Positions 8,033 through 15,471 of a DNA stretch of 37,945 bases are shown piece by piece. A program made the translations under genes and the position numbers. The notes under the pieces were generated by a model. The model saw only the letters and a list, made by a program, of their open reading frames with translations. It ran no database searches and was not told where the DNA came from. Numbering within the stretch: the first letter of the stretch is position 1; each line of letters opens with the position of its first letter. The stretch is taken from the NCBI GenBank assembly GCA_944384405.1, contig CALWTH010000037.1:1-37945 (forward strand), given 5' to 3'. Source of the stretch: an uncultured Clostridia bacterium (GTDB taxonomy: Bacteria > Bacillota > Clostridia > Christensenellales > UBA1242).

Positions 8033-8401
8033 CTAAACTCTGACACCAACGACATGGATATTGACAGCGTCTACAATCATACCTGTGAAGTCTTCAACAC
8101 TATATTTGATTGTCTTTTTCAAACTTTCTGCAACTGCGCTGACAGAAATACCGTACTTTAATATACAGTATATGTCGATGGATATTCTATTTTCTACATT
8201 AGATATTTTTATTCCACGCGAATATGGTTGTTTAATTAATAACTCTCGGATGCCGTCTTTAAGGTTTCGTGAAACAAGGTCGACAACCCCATAGGAATCA
8301 AGCGTGGCAAAACCAGCGACTGATGCGATCGCCTCATCTGAAATTGTTATTTTTCCATAAAAATTATTTGTTTCTACCAAGTTTAGCTTCCTTTTAAGCA
8401 T
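8033..8401 (-). CDS. Asp23/Gls24 family protein (YloU-like)
   Basis: Asp23-family proteins are small alkaline-shock or envelope-associated proteins; YloU genes are usually paired with the FakA-type gene, as here. Visible family blocks are the N-terminal ITISDEAIASVAGFATLDSYGVVDL and the C-terminal SVEDFTGMIVDAVNIHVVGVRV. I chose the ATG at 8401 (about 122 residues) over a TTG four codons upstream. Neither has a Shine-Dalgarno site, and the predicted transcript start is only a few bases before the ATG, so initiation may be nearly leaderless. It is divergent from rpmB, across a region with a 17-bp palindrome. Confidence 0.9.
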   Translation of the reverse strand: MLKRKLNLVETNNFYGKITISDEAIASVAGFATLDSYGVVDLVSRNLKDGIRELLIKQPYSRGIKISNVENRISIDIYCILKYGISVSAVAESLKKTIKYSVEDFTGMIVDAVNIHVVGVRV

Positions 8402-8415
8402 ACGAACGTACAATA

Positions 8416-8444
8416 AATATACAACAAACTTGCAAATACTTCAA
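8416..8444 (-). promoter_or_regulatory. Promoter of the asp23-fakA operon
   Basis: On the minus strand TTGAAG (8444-8439) and TATATT (8421-8416) are 17 bases apart. Only 14 bases separate the -10 from the ATG at 8401, which predicts a leader of about seven bases. Confidence 0.5.
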
Positions 8445-8450
8445 GTATTT
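8434..8450. promoter_or_regulatory. 17-bp palindrome, candidate operator between asp23 and rpmB
   Basis: AAATACTT-C-AAGTATTT is a perfect inverted repeat with eight-base arms. It covers the -35 box of the asp23 promoter and lies about 35 bases upstream of the rpmB -35 box, a classic repressor position. No regulator is identified. Confidence 0.4.
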
Positions 8451-8483
8451 TTTACCATTTTTTAGAAAAATGAGTTAAAACTC

Positions 8484-8512
8484 TTGATTTGTTTAAAAAA
8501 AAATGATAACAT
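8484..8512 (+). promoter_or_regulatory. Promoter of rpmB
   Basis: TTGATT (8484-8489) and TAACAT (8507-8512) are separated by 17 bases. The transcript would start near 8519, and a GGAGG site lies just before the rpmB ATG. Confidence 0.55.
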
Positions 8513-8544
8513 ATGCGGTGTAAAATTTAGAAGCGGAGGAAATT

Positions 8545-8727
8545 ATGAGCAGAGTTTGTGAAATATGTGGAAAAGGAAAAATGTCCGGTCATAATGTAAG
8601 CCACAGCAACCGTAAATCAAACAGAACATATGAAGTTAATTTGCAAAAAACAACAATAACTGTCGATGGTCAAGAAAAGACGGTTAAGGCTTGCACAAAA
8701 TGCATTAAAACAGCAAAAAAAGCATAG
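8545..8727 (+). CDS. rpmB: 50S ribosomal protein L28, zinc-binding form
   Basis: L28 is a small protein near the E-site region of the large subunit. It has 60 residues and the N-terminal CEICGKGKMSGHNVSHSNRK signature. Two CxxC pairs (CEIC near the start, CTKC near the end) make this the zinc-ribbon version. A GGAGG lies six bases before the ATG. It has its own promoter and terminator and is divergent from asp23-fakA, as in Bacillus subtilis. Confidence 0.97.
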   Translation: MSRVCEICGKGKMSGHNVSHSNRKSNRTYEVNLQKTTITVDGQEKTVKACTKCIKTAKKA

Positions 8728-8740
8728 TTTAATGTTATAC

Positions 8741-8765
8741 TCTCACCCAAATGGTGAGATTTTTT
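8741..8765 (+). terminator. Terminator of rpmB
   Basis: TCTCACC (8741-8747) pairs with GGTGAGA (8753-8759) across a five-base loop, followed by six T. It sits between the convergent rpmB and spoVM and may also slow transcription coming from spoVM. Confidence 0.85.
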
Positions 8766-8780
8766 ATGTAATAAAAGTTA

Positions 8781-8861
8781 TTATTTTATAACTGACTTTC
8801 TAAAAATTATCTTTACAATACTAGATAAAAACTTTGGTACTTTGAAACAAAATATTTTCAT
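8781..8861 (-). CDS. spoVM: SpoVM-like stage V sporulation small membrane protein (26 aa)
   Basis: This gene is too short for usual gene callers. The ATG (8861-8859) has a GAGGAG site six bases upstream, and the frame runs 26 codons to TAA. The peptide begins MKIFCFKVPKFLSSIVK. B. subtilis SpoVM is also 26 residues and has the block KLPKFLGGIVR at the same position, including the conserved Pro9. In B. subtilis SpoVM is an amphipathic helix that recognises the convex forespore membrane and anchors the coat protein SpoIVA. The location between rpe and rpmB matches the spoVM neighbourhood in Bacillus. Seen: frame, ribosome site, length, residue match. Inferred: function and ability to sporulate. 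Confidence 0.85.
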   Translation of the reverse strand: MKIFCFKVPKFLSSIVKIIFRKSVIK

Positions 8862-8906
8862 ACTTTTCTCCTCGTATAATAATATGCCAAAGTTTTTGCT
8901 ATGGTG

Positions 8907-9566
8907 TCACCTAAGTGACGAAATTGCAGCGATTTTATCTTCACTGGAATAGACATAACTTCCGCTTACCAAGATATCAGCACCACATTGTTTAAGCCTT
9001 TCACTTACTGATGGATTAACACCACCATCTACTTCAATTTTAAAATTCACGCTATAATCACTTCTTATCTTATTTAACTGTGCCACTTTTTGATATGTTT
9101 CATCTAGAAACTTTTGACCGCTTTTGCCTGGTTCAACACTCATAACCAAAACAACATCAGTATAACTTAAATATGGCAAAATTTCACTCACTGGAGTTTG
9201 TGGCTTTATACTAAGCCCTGATAGCGCATGTGCTTCTCTTATTTTTTTCAAATCTTTTATAAGATTTTTCTTATTTCCGTACGCTTCATAGTGAACAGTC
9301 AAAATGTTTGCCCCTGCCTGCAAATATTTATCAATATCCCTTGATGGCTCACTTACCATCAAATGGACATCAAGAGCAATTAGCGTCTTTTCATTTATCG
9401 ACGCAACACCTATATATGAATATGTTTTGTTCTCAACAAATTTTCCGTCCATAATGTCACAATGCAAAAAGTCAGCATCGTGTTTGATACTTTCTGCATA
9501 TTCAATAATTTCATGAACTGACCTTATTGGATCTGTTGAAGGTGCAATCATCATTTTTTTATCCAT
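8907..9566 (-). CDS. rpe: Ribulose-phosphate 3-epimerase
   Basis: The enzyme interconverts ribulose 5-phosphate and xylulose 5-phosphate in the pentose phosphate pathway. It is a 219-residue TIM barrel. The metal and acid-base residues are visible in FLHCDIMDGKFV, ALDVHLMV and KIEVDGGVN. The phosphate-loop region reads VMSVEPGKSGQKF where most relatives have V-NPGFGGQ, so two usually conserved positions differ and the N-terminal IAPS block is atypical. The start overlaps the rsgA end by eight bases, the usual rsgA-rpe order. An epimerase acting on a related sugar phosphate cannot be excluded. Confidence 0.88.
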   Translation of the reverse strand: MDKKMMIAPSTDPIRSVHEIIEYAESIKHDADFLHCDIMDGKFVENKTYSYIGVASINEKTLIALDVHLMVSEPSRDIDKYLQAGANILTVHYEAYGNKKNLIKDLKKIREAHALSGLSIKPQTPVSEILPYLSYTDVVLVMSVEPGKSGQKFLDETYQKVAQLNKIRSDYSVNFKIEVDGGVNPSVSERLKQCGADILVSGSYVYSSEDKIAAISSLR

Positions 9567-10431
9567 GTGTTTTTACCCACTTTTGTTCCAAAGTTTTATA
9601 TATCTCAGTGTACCTAATGTACCTTTGCTTGTCAAGTTTACCACTCTTTACTGCACTTTTTACGGCGCAGTCACTGGCGCTTTCACTTATGTGCTTACAA
9701 TCAGAATAACGACACTTTGACATATATGGCAAGTAATCTTTATAGTATAAAGGAAGTTCGTAGTATGGAATCGGAAGCAAAGTTTCATCTAGTGCAGTAA
9801 ACCCTGCTGTGTCAGCAATCAAAAATTCGTGATTAACAAATATTTCACAATGACGCGTAGTATTTTTACCCCTATTGATCTTTTTACTAAGTTCACCCTC
9901 TTTTACATTCATATTTTCAAACAAACAATTTATAATAGCACTTTTCCCAACCGCCGACTGTCCAGCAAGTGCACTAAGTTTATTTTTTAAAATACCTTTT
10001 AATTTATCAATGTTTTGTTTTGTTTTTGCCGAAACAAATACAACGTCCATAATAGGCTGGTAAACTTTTTTCACATATTCATTTATATCTTCATATACAT
10101 CTTGCTTGTTGACGACAAGCACAGGAGAAATATCATAAACATAGCAAAAAAGTATCAGTTTATCAACAATGTAAAAATCAGGCTTTGGTACCTCCGACAC
10201 CACAATTATTAGTTGTTCCAAGTTGGCAAGCGGAGGTCTTATTAATAAATTTTTTCTAGTATAAACGCTTTCAATAGTAAATTCATTTGACTGACAAAGT
10301 ATATGAACTTTGTCGCCAACAAAAATCCCTTTCGCTTTTAAAAGTCCACGAGGTTTTGCGTTTACAATCTCGCCTGTTGAAAGGTATACATCAAAACTAT
10401 TAGATATCTTTTTTATTACTATTCCATCCAT
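9559..10431 (-). CDS. rsgA: Small ribosomal subunit biogenesis GTPase RsgA
   Basis: RsgA checks maturation of the 30S decoding centre. It is a circularly permuted GTPase. After an N-terminal OB fold, the order of motifs is G4 (VVNKQD), G5 (VSAK), G1 (GQSAVGKSAIIN) and G3 (DTAGFT). A C-terminal zinc knuckle follows, CRYSDCKH with a second Cys in SDCAV. I chose the ATG at 10431 (290 residues) because it gives the usual MxGxIIK-type beginning; the TTG nine codons upstream lies inside a hairpin. The ribosome site is weak. In Bacillus prpC and prkC precede this gene; here rlmN does. Confidence 0.95.
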   Translation of the reverse strand: MDGIVIKKISNSFDVYLSTGEIVNAKPRGLLKAKGIFVGDKVHILCQSNEFTIESVYTRKNLLIRPPLANLEQLIIVVSEVPKPDFYIVDKLILFCYVYDISPVLVVNKQDVYEDINEYVKKVYQPIMDVVFVSAKTKQNIDKLKGILKNKLSALAGQSAVGKSAIINCLFENMNVKEGELSKKINRGKNTTRHCEIFVNHEFLIADTAGFTALDETLLPIPYYELPLYYKDYLPYMSKCRYSDCKHISESASDCAVKSAVKSGKLDKQRYIRYTEIYKTLEQKWVKTHG

Positions 10432-10447
10432 AACAATACCATATTTT

Positions 10448-10471
10448 GTATTATGCAAAAATGCATAATAC
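10448..10471 (-). other. Perfect hairpin in the rlmN-rsgA gap
   Basis: The arms GTATTATGCA (10448-10457) and TGCATAATAC (10462-10471) flank a four-base loop. There is no T run after it on the minus strand, so it is not an obvious terminator. It ends about 17 bases before the rsgA start and may affect processing or translation of rsgA. Confidence 0.55.
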
Positions 10472-10474
10472 TTC

Positions 10475-11515
10475 TTATTGTGCTTCTTTTAATACTTTTG
10501 CTCGTAGTTGACCGCAAGCACCTTCAATGTCTTCACCCATTGTACGCCTTATTGTTGCACTGACGCCATGACTTTTTAGTCTATCCATAAAAGCGTAAGC
10601 ACGATGTCTGTTTGTTCCCTTAAGTCCCCTTTCCTTAACCTCATTTAAAGGAATTAGATTGACATGATTAGAAAATCCCTTCATCAAATTTGCAAGCTCA
10701 TCAGCATTTTCAAAACTATCGTTTTTGCCTTCAATAAGTGCGTATTCAAATACAATTCGTCTTTTCGTTTTTTTAAAATATGCTTTTGCACTATCAATTA
10801 TTTGTTTAATAGTATATCTGTTCGCAATAGGCATAGTTTGTCTTCTTATTTCATCGTTTGGAGCATGCAATGATATCGTCAATGTTATTTGCAAATTTTC
10901 TTCCCTTAACTTGTCCATTTTGTCCACAAGCCCACAAGTTGATAGTGATATATTCCTTTGACTTATGTTGATACCACGTTCATCTGAAACACATTTCAAA
11001 AATTTTACGACATTGTCATAATTATCAAGTGGCTCTCCACTGCCCATTAAAACAACATTAGTTATTTGCCTTTTATCTTTTGTTCCACCAAGAAGTGCAT
11101 TGACACAAAGTACTTGCGAAAGTATTTCCCCACTTGTCAAATTTCTAACAAGTCCACCAAGTGTAGATGCACAAAACTTACAACCCATTCTGCAACCAAC
11201 TTGTGTTGATACACAAAGTGTGTTGCCGTACTTATATTTCATAAGCACACCTTCAATAATGTTACCGTCTGTAAGTTTGTACAAAAACTTTACTGTGCCA
11301 TCTTTACTTTGTAATTGTCTATAAATTTCAAGAGGGTGAAAAACATAATTTTGGGACAATGTGTCAAGTAGTGACTTTGGAATGTTAGTTATTTCGCTTG
11401 GTACTTTATATAAAGTCAGCGCATCATAAAGTTGGTTCACCCTAAACTTTGGCTGATTTAAGTCACTTAAAAGACTGCTTAGTTGTTCATAAGATAAATC
11501 ATGTAAATTAAGCAT
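10475..11515 (-). CDS. rlmN: Dual-specificity RNA methyltransferase RlmN (radical SAM)
   Basis: RlmN methylates C2 of A2503 in 23S rRNA and A37 in some tRNAs. The radical SAM cluster motif is GCRMGCKFCAS (CxxxCxxC), followed by LMGSGEPLDNYDNV. The C-terminal GEDIEGACGQLR carries the mechanistic Cys near residue 340. Length is about 346 residues. The ATG at 11515 is 11 bases after AGGA; a TTG two codons upstream is a reasonable alternative at five bases. The gene overlaps the end of fmt. In Bacillus an rsmB gene usually lies between fmt and rlmN; none is here. Confidence 0.96.
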   Translation of the reverse strand: MLNLHDLSYEQLSSLLSDLNQPKFRVNQLYDALTLYKVPSEITNIPKSLLDTLSQNYVFHPLEIYRQLQSKDGTVKFLYKLTDGNIIEGVLMKYKYGNTLCVSTQVGCRMGCKFCASTLGGLVRNLTSGEILSQVLCVNALLGGTKDKRQITNVVLMGSGEPLDNYDNVVKFLKCVSDERGINISQRNISLSTCGLVDKMDKLREENLQITLTISLHAPNDEIRRQTMPIANRYTIKQIIDSAKAYFKKTKRRIVFEYALIEGKNDSFENADELANLMKGFSNHVNLIPLNEVKERGLKGTNRHRAYAFMDRLKSHGVSATIRRTMGEDIEGACGQLRAKVLKEAQ

Positions 11516-12440
11516 TTGCAATTTTTCCTAATTCAATTTTTTTGCCATTTAGATAACTCTTGCTAGGCATAACTTTCCCACCTGGTGCTTGAATAAGTTC
11601 GACCATAACAGCACCATCTTGACATTTAATAACAAGCCCCTGTTTTGGTGATGCACATATAACTGTACCATTTTTTTCGCCACAGTTTGTGTCTACTTTT
11701 TGTAATTTAAAGACTTTATAAGTCACATCACAAAGTGTAAATTTTGCTCCTAAGTTTGGAGAAAGTGCCCTTGTCAAATTTACAAGTTTATCCGCCGTCA
11801 TATTGAAATCAAGCATTGTATCTTCGGCTTTTATCATTTTAGTAAAAGTTGCCTGCGTTTCATCTTGTGGTGTCCACTTATCTAAGCTACTTTGTATCAT
11901 ATCAAGTGCCTTAACGACAAGTTCTCCACCAGCATGTGCAAGTTTTGTTGTGAGTGTTTCATAATTGTCATCGTCAGCAATATCCACTTTTGATGAAATC
12001 AGCATATCACCTGTATCAATTCCTGCCTCTGTACGCATGATTGTAACACCTGTTGTTTTTTCCCCATTAATTAGTGCGTATTGTATTGGTGATGCACCCC
12101 TGTACTTTGGCAAAAGTGAAGCATGAACATTTATTATTTTGTGTGGACAAATGTCAATTATCTCTTGACTTAAAATTTGACCATATGACGCAGTTACCAT
12201 TATATCTGCATCAATACCACGCAAAGTATCAACTCCGTCACGTCTAATCTTTTCAAACTGGTAAACATCAATATTGTTTTGTTTTGCAAATGTCTTAATC
12301 TTTGGTTCAATTATTTTATGCCCTCTCCCCGATGGTTTGTCGGGCTGTGTTACAACTGCGACAACTTCGTGATTTGAACGCAAAATATAGTCAAGGCATA
12401 TACAAGAAAAGTCTGATGTTCCTAAAAATATAACTTTCAT
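11508..12440 (-). CDS. fmt: Methionyl-tRNA formyltransferase
   Basis: Fmt formylates initiator Met-tRNA using 10-formyl-tetrahydrofolate. Recognisable features are MKVIFLGTSDFSC at the start, VVTQPDKPSGRGHKI, and the catalytic block NVHASLLPKYRGASPIQYALINGEKTTGVTIM with the active-site Asn, His and Ser. The C-terminal OB-fold tRNA-binding domain follows. Length, 310 residues, is typical. The start has AAGGAG and follows def by three bases; the end overlaps rlmN. Confidence 0.97.
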   Translation of the reverse strand: MKVIFLGTSDFSCICLDYILRSNHEVVAVVTQPDKPSGRGHKIIEPKIKTFAKQNNIDVYQFEKIRRDGVDTLRGIDADIMVTASYGQILSQEIIDICPHKIINVHASLLPKYRGASPIQYALINGEKTTGVTIMRTEAGIDTGDMLISSKVDIADDDNYETLTTKLAHAGGELVVKALDMIQSSLDKWTPQDETQATFTKMIKAEDTMLDFNMTADKLVNLTRALSPNLGAKFTLCDVTYKVFKLQKVDTNCGEKNGTVICASPKQGLVIKCQDGAVMVELIQAPGGKVMPSKSYLNGKKIELGKIANA

Positions 12441-12442
12441 TT

Positions 12443-12886
12443 TTACTCCTTTTCAAGTTTATCAATAAACAAGATGCCGTTTAAATGGTCTATCTCGTGA
12501 CAAAGACATCTTGCCAAATACTTTTCACCTGTGATTTGGAAATGGTATCCGTATCTATCTTGAGCGCTTACAGTAACAACCATAGGTCTTTTAACCTTTC
12601 CACGAATTTTGCCACAACTTAGGCAACCTTCTTCCTCTATATCACACCCACTTTGACTTATTATGACTGGATTTACTAGTTCTAATTTCATGTTGTTGAC
12701 GTCCATAACTATAACACGTTTAAGCATACCGACTTGGACTGCTGCAAGTCCCATACCATCATTGGTATACATGGTGTCCCACATATCGTCAATTAGTTGC
12801 TCCAACTTTTCATCAAATACTTTTACTTCTTTGCTTGTTTTTCTAAGCAACATATCTGATTTTTGAATAACTTCTCTTACTGCCAT
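12443..12886 (-). CDS. def: Peptide deformylase
   Basis: Def removes the formyl group from nascent proteins, completing the cycle begun by the adjacent fmt. All three motifs are present: GMGLAAVQVG (residues 44-53), EEGCLSC (catalytic-metal Cys88) and HEIDH (residues 130-134, with metal ligands His130 and His134 and catalytic Glu131). Length is 147 residues. The usual EGCLSxP reads EGCLSCG, so the residue after Ser is a second Cys. The ATG has AAAGGAG upstream, and the gene lies 11 bases after priA. Confidence 0.97.
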   Translation of the reverse strand: MAVREVIQKSDMLLRKTSKEVKVFDEKLEQLIDDMWDTMYTNDGMGLAAVQVGMLKRVIVMDVNNMKLELVNPVIISQSGCDIEEEGCLSCGKIRGKVKRPMVVTVSAQDRYGYHFQITGEKYLARCLCHEIDHLNGILFIDKLEKE

Positions 12887-12897
12887 TTTATACTCCT

Positions 12898-15084
12898 TTA
12901 ACTTAAATTTTGAGGATTGATTTCAACAAAAATACTAACTTTTGCATTTTCATATTTGTCGCATATCTCATAAAGTTTTTGAATAATATCATCCTCATGT
13001 TCATGTTTTATACGCATTAAAATTTGATATCTAATTTTATTTTTAATTTTACCTATTGGACTTTTCATTGCGTCCAAGTAAACAAAATCTTGCAAATACT
13101 CGCTTTGAAGTCGTTTTATATCAGTATAACACAATTTTGTCGTTTCGCGAACAATTTCTTCGTTTTGAGATAAAAACAAAAGTCTAAGTATTGTCGTGAA
13201 TGGTGGAAACATTGTATTTTTACGAATATTCAGTTCTTTTTCAAAAAAACTTTTATAGTCATAGTTTGCAATATACCTATATGCATAGTGCCTTGGTGCA
13301 TAAGTTTGCAAAATGACTTTTCCTTCCGCCTTATCACGTCCGGCACGCCCTGCCATTTGCGTTATAAGTTCAAAAGTCTTTTCTGTGCTTTTATAGTCAC
13401 TGTGGTACAAACTTTGGTCTGCATCAATTATTCCAACCAGTGTAACATCTGAAAAGTCATGACCTTTTGCAATCATCTGCGTTCCAACAAGTATTGCAGG
13501 TTTTGTACTACCAAAAGCTGACAATATTTTTTGATATGAATTTTTTGTCCTTGTTGTGTCGTTATCCATTTGAAACACCGGAACATTAGGATACATCTCT
13601 TTAAGTTTTGCAACAACTTGCTCCGTGCCTATCGCTCCATTCCTTATTGCCGTACTTTTGCAATTTGGACACACAGTTAGTGCTTTATACCGTTTGCCAC
13701 AATAATGACATTTTAACTTATTTTCATGCCTGTGATAGACAAGCGTGACATCACAATCACTGCACTTTGGTATATAACCACAATTTGTGCAACGCATAAA
13801 TGAACTATATCCTCTTCGATTGATAAAAAGCATGGCTTGATGTTTTTCTTTTATACACTTGTCAAGTTCATAAAGCATGGCACTTGAAAACATACCAGTG
13901 TTGCCGTTTCGAATCTCGCTAAGCATATCAACAATTTGAATTTTTGGCATTGGTTTGTCGTTTATACGTGTTGGCAAACTCAAAAGTTTATATTCACCAT
14001 TTAAAGCCTTTTGATAACTTTCCATGTCAGGCGTAGCACTTGCAAGTACAAGCGGACAGTTGTTATATGCACTTCTGAACTTGGCAATATCAAATGTATT
14101 GTATCTTGGATTTGATTCGCTTATGTAACTTGTTTCATGCTCTTCATCAATGATTATAACTCCTACATTTTTGACCGGAGCGAATATTGCTGAGCGCGCT
14201 CCTATGACGATTTTTGCTTCACCCATCAGAACTCTTCGCCACTCATCAAAGCGTTCGCCTGCACTCAGTCCACTGTGCAAAATTGCAACATTATCACCAA
14301 ATCTTGCCCTAAAATGAGATAGTACCTGAGGTGTTAAAGAAATTTCTGGCACAAGCATTATGGCGTTTTTACCACTTTGCACCATACTTTCAATCACTGA
14401 CATATACACTTCAGTTTTTCCGCTTCCTGTGACACCAAACAAAAGGTATGTGTCATTATTTTTTAGTATTGCATCAACTGCGCGTTGTTGCATTAAAGTG
14501 AGTTTGTGTTTCTCTGCAGTGACTTCGTATGATAACGGCTTTCTGTTTTGTTCAATTTCAACAATTTTCAGTACATTATCATCAATAAGTTTATTCACCG
14601 CACTTTGAGAAAATTTTGATGTCAATTGGCTTTTTAAGTACTTCTCGCCAAGTTTCAAATATTCAAGCAGTGCTATTATGTTTTTTGCGTTTTTTCTAAC
14701 ATTGTTTATGTATGACTTCGGATCAATACACACCATAACATAAGTTTTTATAAGTGGTTTAATATCATCAGTTCTAAGCTCTGATGGTATGAATAACCTT
14801 AAACAATCGGCATATCTTAGATGATATTTTTTTACCATAAAGTGCATAAGTTTTATATGTTCGTCTAAAATCACTGGATAGCCGTCAATAGCATAAAGTA
14901 TTTTTTTTAATTTATCGTTTGAAAGATCTGACTTTTCTTTTAGTGCAATGACAAAACCTTGAATGTTTCTTTTACCAAAAGGCACCATAACCCTTTGGCC
15001 AATGGTGGTGTCTTCAAGTGCTATGTAGTCAAATACCTTATCAACTGTGCTATTTGTTATGTCAACAATAACTTCTGCAATCAT
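12898..15084 (-). CDS. priA: Primosomal replication restart helicase PriA
   Basis: PriA recognises stalled forks and reloads the replicative helicase. Its 728 residues include the N-terminal DNA-binding region (start MIAEVIVDITNSTVDKVFDY), Walker A GVTGSGKTEVY, DEEH in IDEEHETSY, and motif VI-like QMAGRAGR. A zinc-binding insert contains four CxxC pairs (CTNCGYIPKCSDC and CHYC...CPNC). There is no ribosome binding site; a candidate extended -10 box ends six bases before the ATG, so the transcript may be leaderless. priA is the first gene of the priA-def-fmt-rlmN-rsgA-rpe operon. Confidence 0.96.
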   Translation of the reverse strand: MIAEVIVDITNSTVDKVFDYIALEDTTIGQRVMVPFGKRNIQGFVIALKEKSDLSNDKLKKILYAIDGYPVILDEHIKLMHFMVKKYHLRYADCLRLFIPSELRTDDIKPLIKTYVMVCIDPKSYINNVRKNAKNIIALLEYLKLGEKYLKSQLTSKFSQSAVNKLIDDNVLKIVEIEQNRKPLSYEVTAEKHKLTLMQQRAVDAILKNNDTYLLFGVTGSGKTEVYMSVIESMVQSGKNAIMLVPEISLTPQVLSHFRARFGDNVAILHSGLSAGERFDEWRRVLMGEAKIVIGARSAIFAPVKNVGVIIIDEEHETSYISESNPRYNTFDIAKFRSAYNNCPLVLASATPDMESYQKALNGEYKLLSLPTRINDKPMPKIQIVDMLSEIRNGNTGMFSSAMLYELDKCIKEKHQAMLFINRRGYSSFMRCTNCGYIPKCSDCDVTLVYHRHENKLKCHYCGKRYKALTVCPNCKSTAIRNGAIGTEQVVAKLKEMYPNVPVFQMDNDTTRTKNSYQKILSAFGSTKPAILVGTQMIAKGHDFSDVTLVGIIDADQSLYHSDYKSTEKTFELITQMAGRAGRDKAEGKVILQTYAPRHYAYRYIANYDYKSFFEKELNIRKNTMFPPFTTILRLLFLSQNEEIVRETTKLCYTDIKRLQSEYLQDFVYLDAMKSPIGKIKNKIRYQILMRIKHEHEDDIIQKLYEICDKYENAKVSIFVEINPQNLS

Positions 15085-15090
15085 ACCATA

Positions 15091-15119
15091 ATGATATCAC
15101 AAATATAAGTCAAAATAAA
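15091..15119 (-). promoter_or_regulatory. Possible leaderless promoter of priA
   Basis: On the minus strand the extended -10 TGATATCAT (15099-15091) ends six bases before the ATG, with TTTATT 17 bases upstream of the hexamer. A TTGACT (15113-15108) paired with TATGGT is an alternative, but it would start the transcript inside the gene. Confidence 0.4.
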
Positions 15120-15134
15120 GTGTTTTTTAAACTA

Positions 15135-15163
15135 AACAAAAAGCCACACAAAATTGTGTGGCT
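15135..15163 (-). terminator. Terminator of rpoZ
   Basis: AGCCACACAA (15142-15151) and TTGTGTGGCT (15154-15163) form a strong hairpin followed by TTTTTG on the minus strand. It begins about 22 bases after the rpoZ stop codon and separates it from priA. Confidence 0.85.
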
Positions 15164-15185
15164 AATTATAAATATTTTAATTAAA

Positions 15186-15389
15186 TTACTTCACGTCATC
15201 ACTTGAAACAACTGTGCCAGCATAAATTTCGTCAGCAGCAATACTAATTGCCTTTTTGTCACTTTTTTCAATTTCGGCTGGAATACGCTTTTCAAGTTCT
15301 TTTGCACGCTTCTCCATAATGATACAGAGTTTGTATTTGTTTCCATCCATCTTTTTTACCAATTCATCGATTGGTGGTTCAATCATCAT
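15186..15389 (-). CDS. rpoZ: DNA-directed RNA polymerase subunit omega
   Basis: Omega helps fold and hold the beta-prime subunit. The 67-residue protein has the family pattern: an N-terminal helix (IDELVKKMDGNKYKLCIIMEKRAKEL) followed by AISIAADEIYAGTVV. A GAGGTG lies about eight bases before the ATG; a second ATG follows immediately. In many Firmicutes rpoZ lies between gmk and coaBC-priA; here those genes are missing and the neighbours are ligA and priA. Confidence 0.9.
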   Translation of the reverse strand: MMIEPPIDELVKKMDGNKYKLCIIMEKRAKELEKRIPAEIEKSDKKAISIAADEIYAGTVVSSDDVK

Positions 15390-15471
15390 AATTAGACACC
15401 TCTTTTAAGTCATATATTTTGTTCAATCTTTGTCATTGTAACACAAAAAATTTTTTTTGTGAATACATTTT

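Noticed and set aside
8862..8900. Sigma-E-like promoter for spoVM (CATATTAT at 8886-8879)
   Set aside because: The transcript would start inside the ribosome binding site, and no matching -35 box lies upstream. spoVM is more likely transcribed from rpe or a promoter further away.
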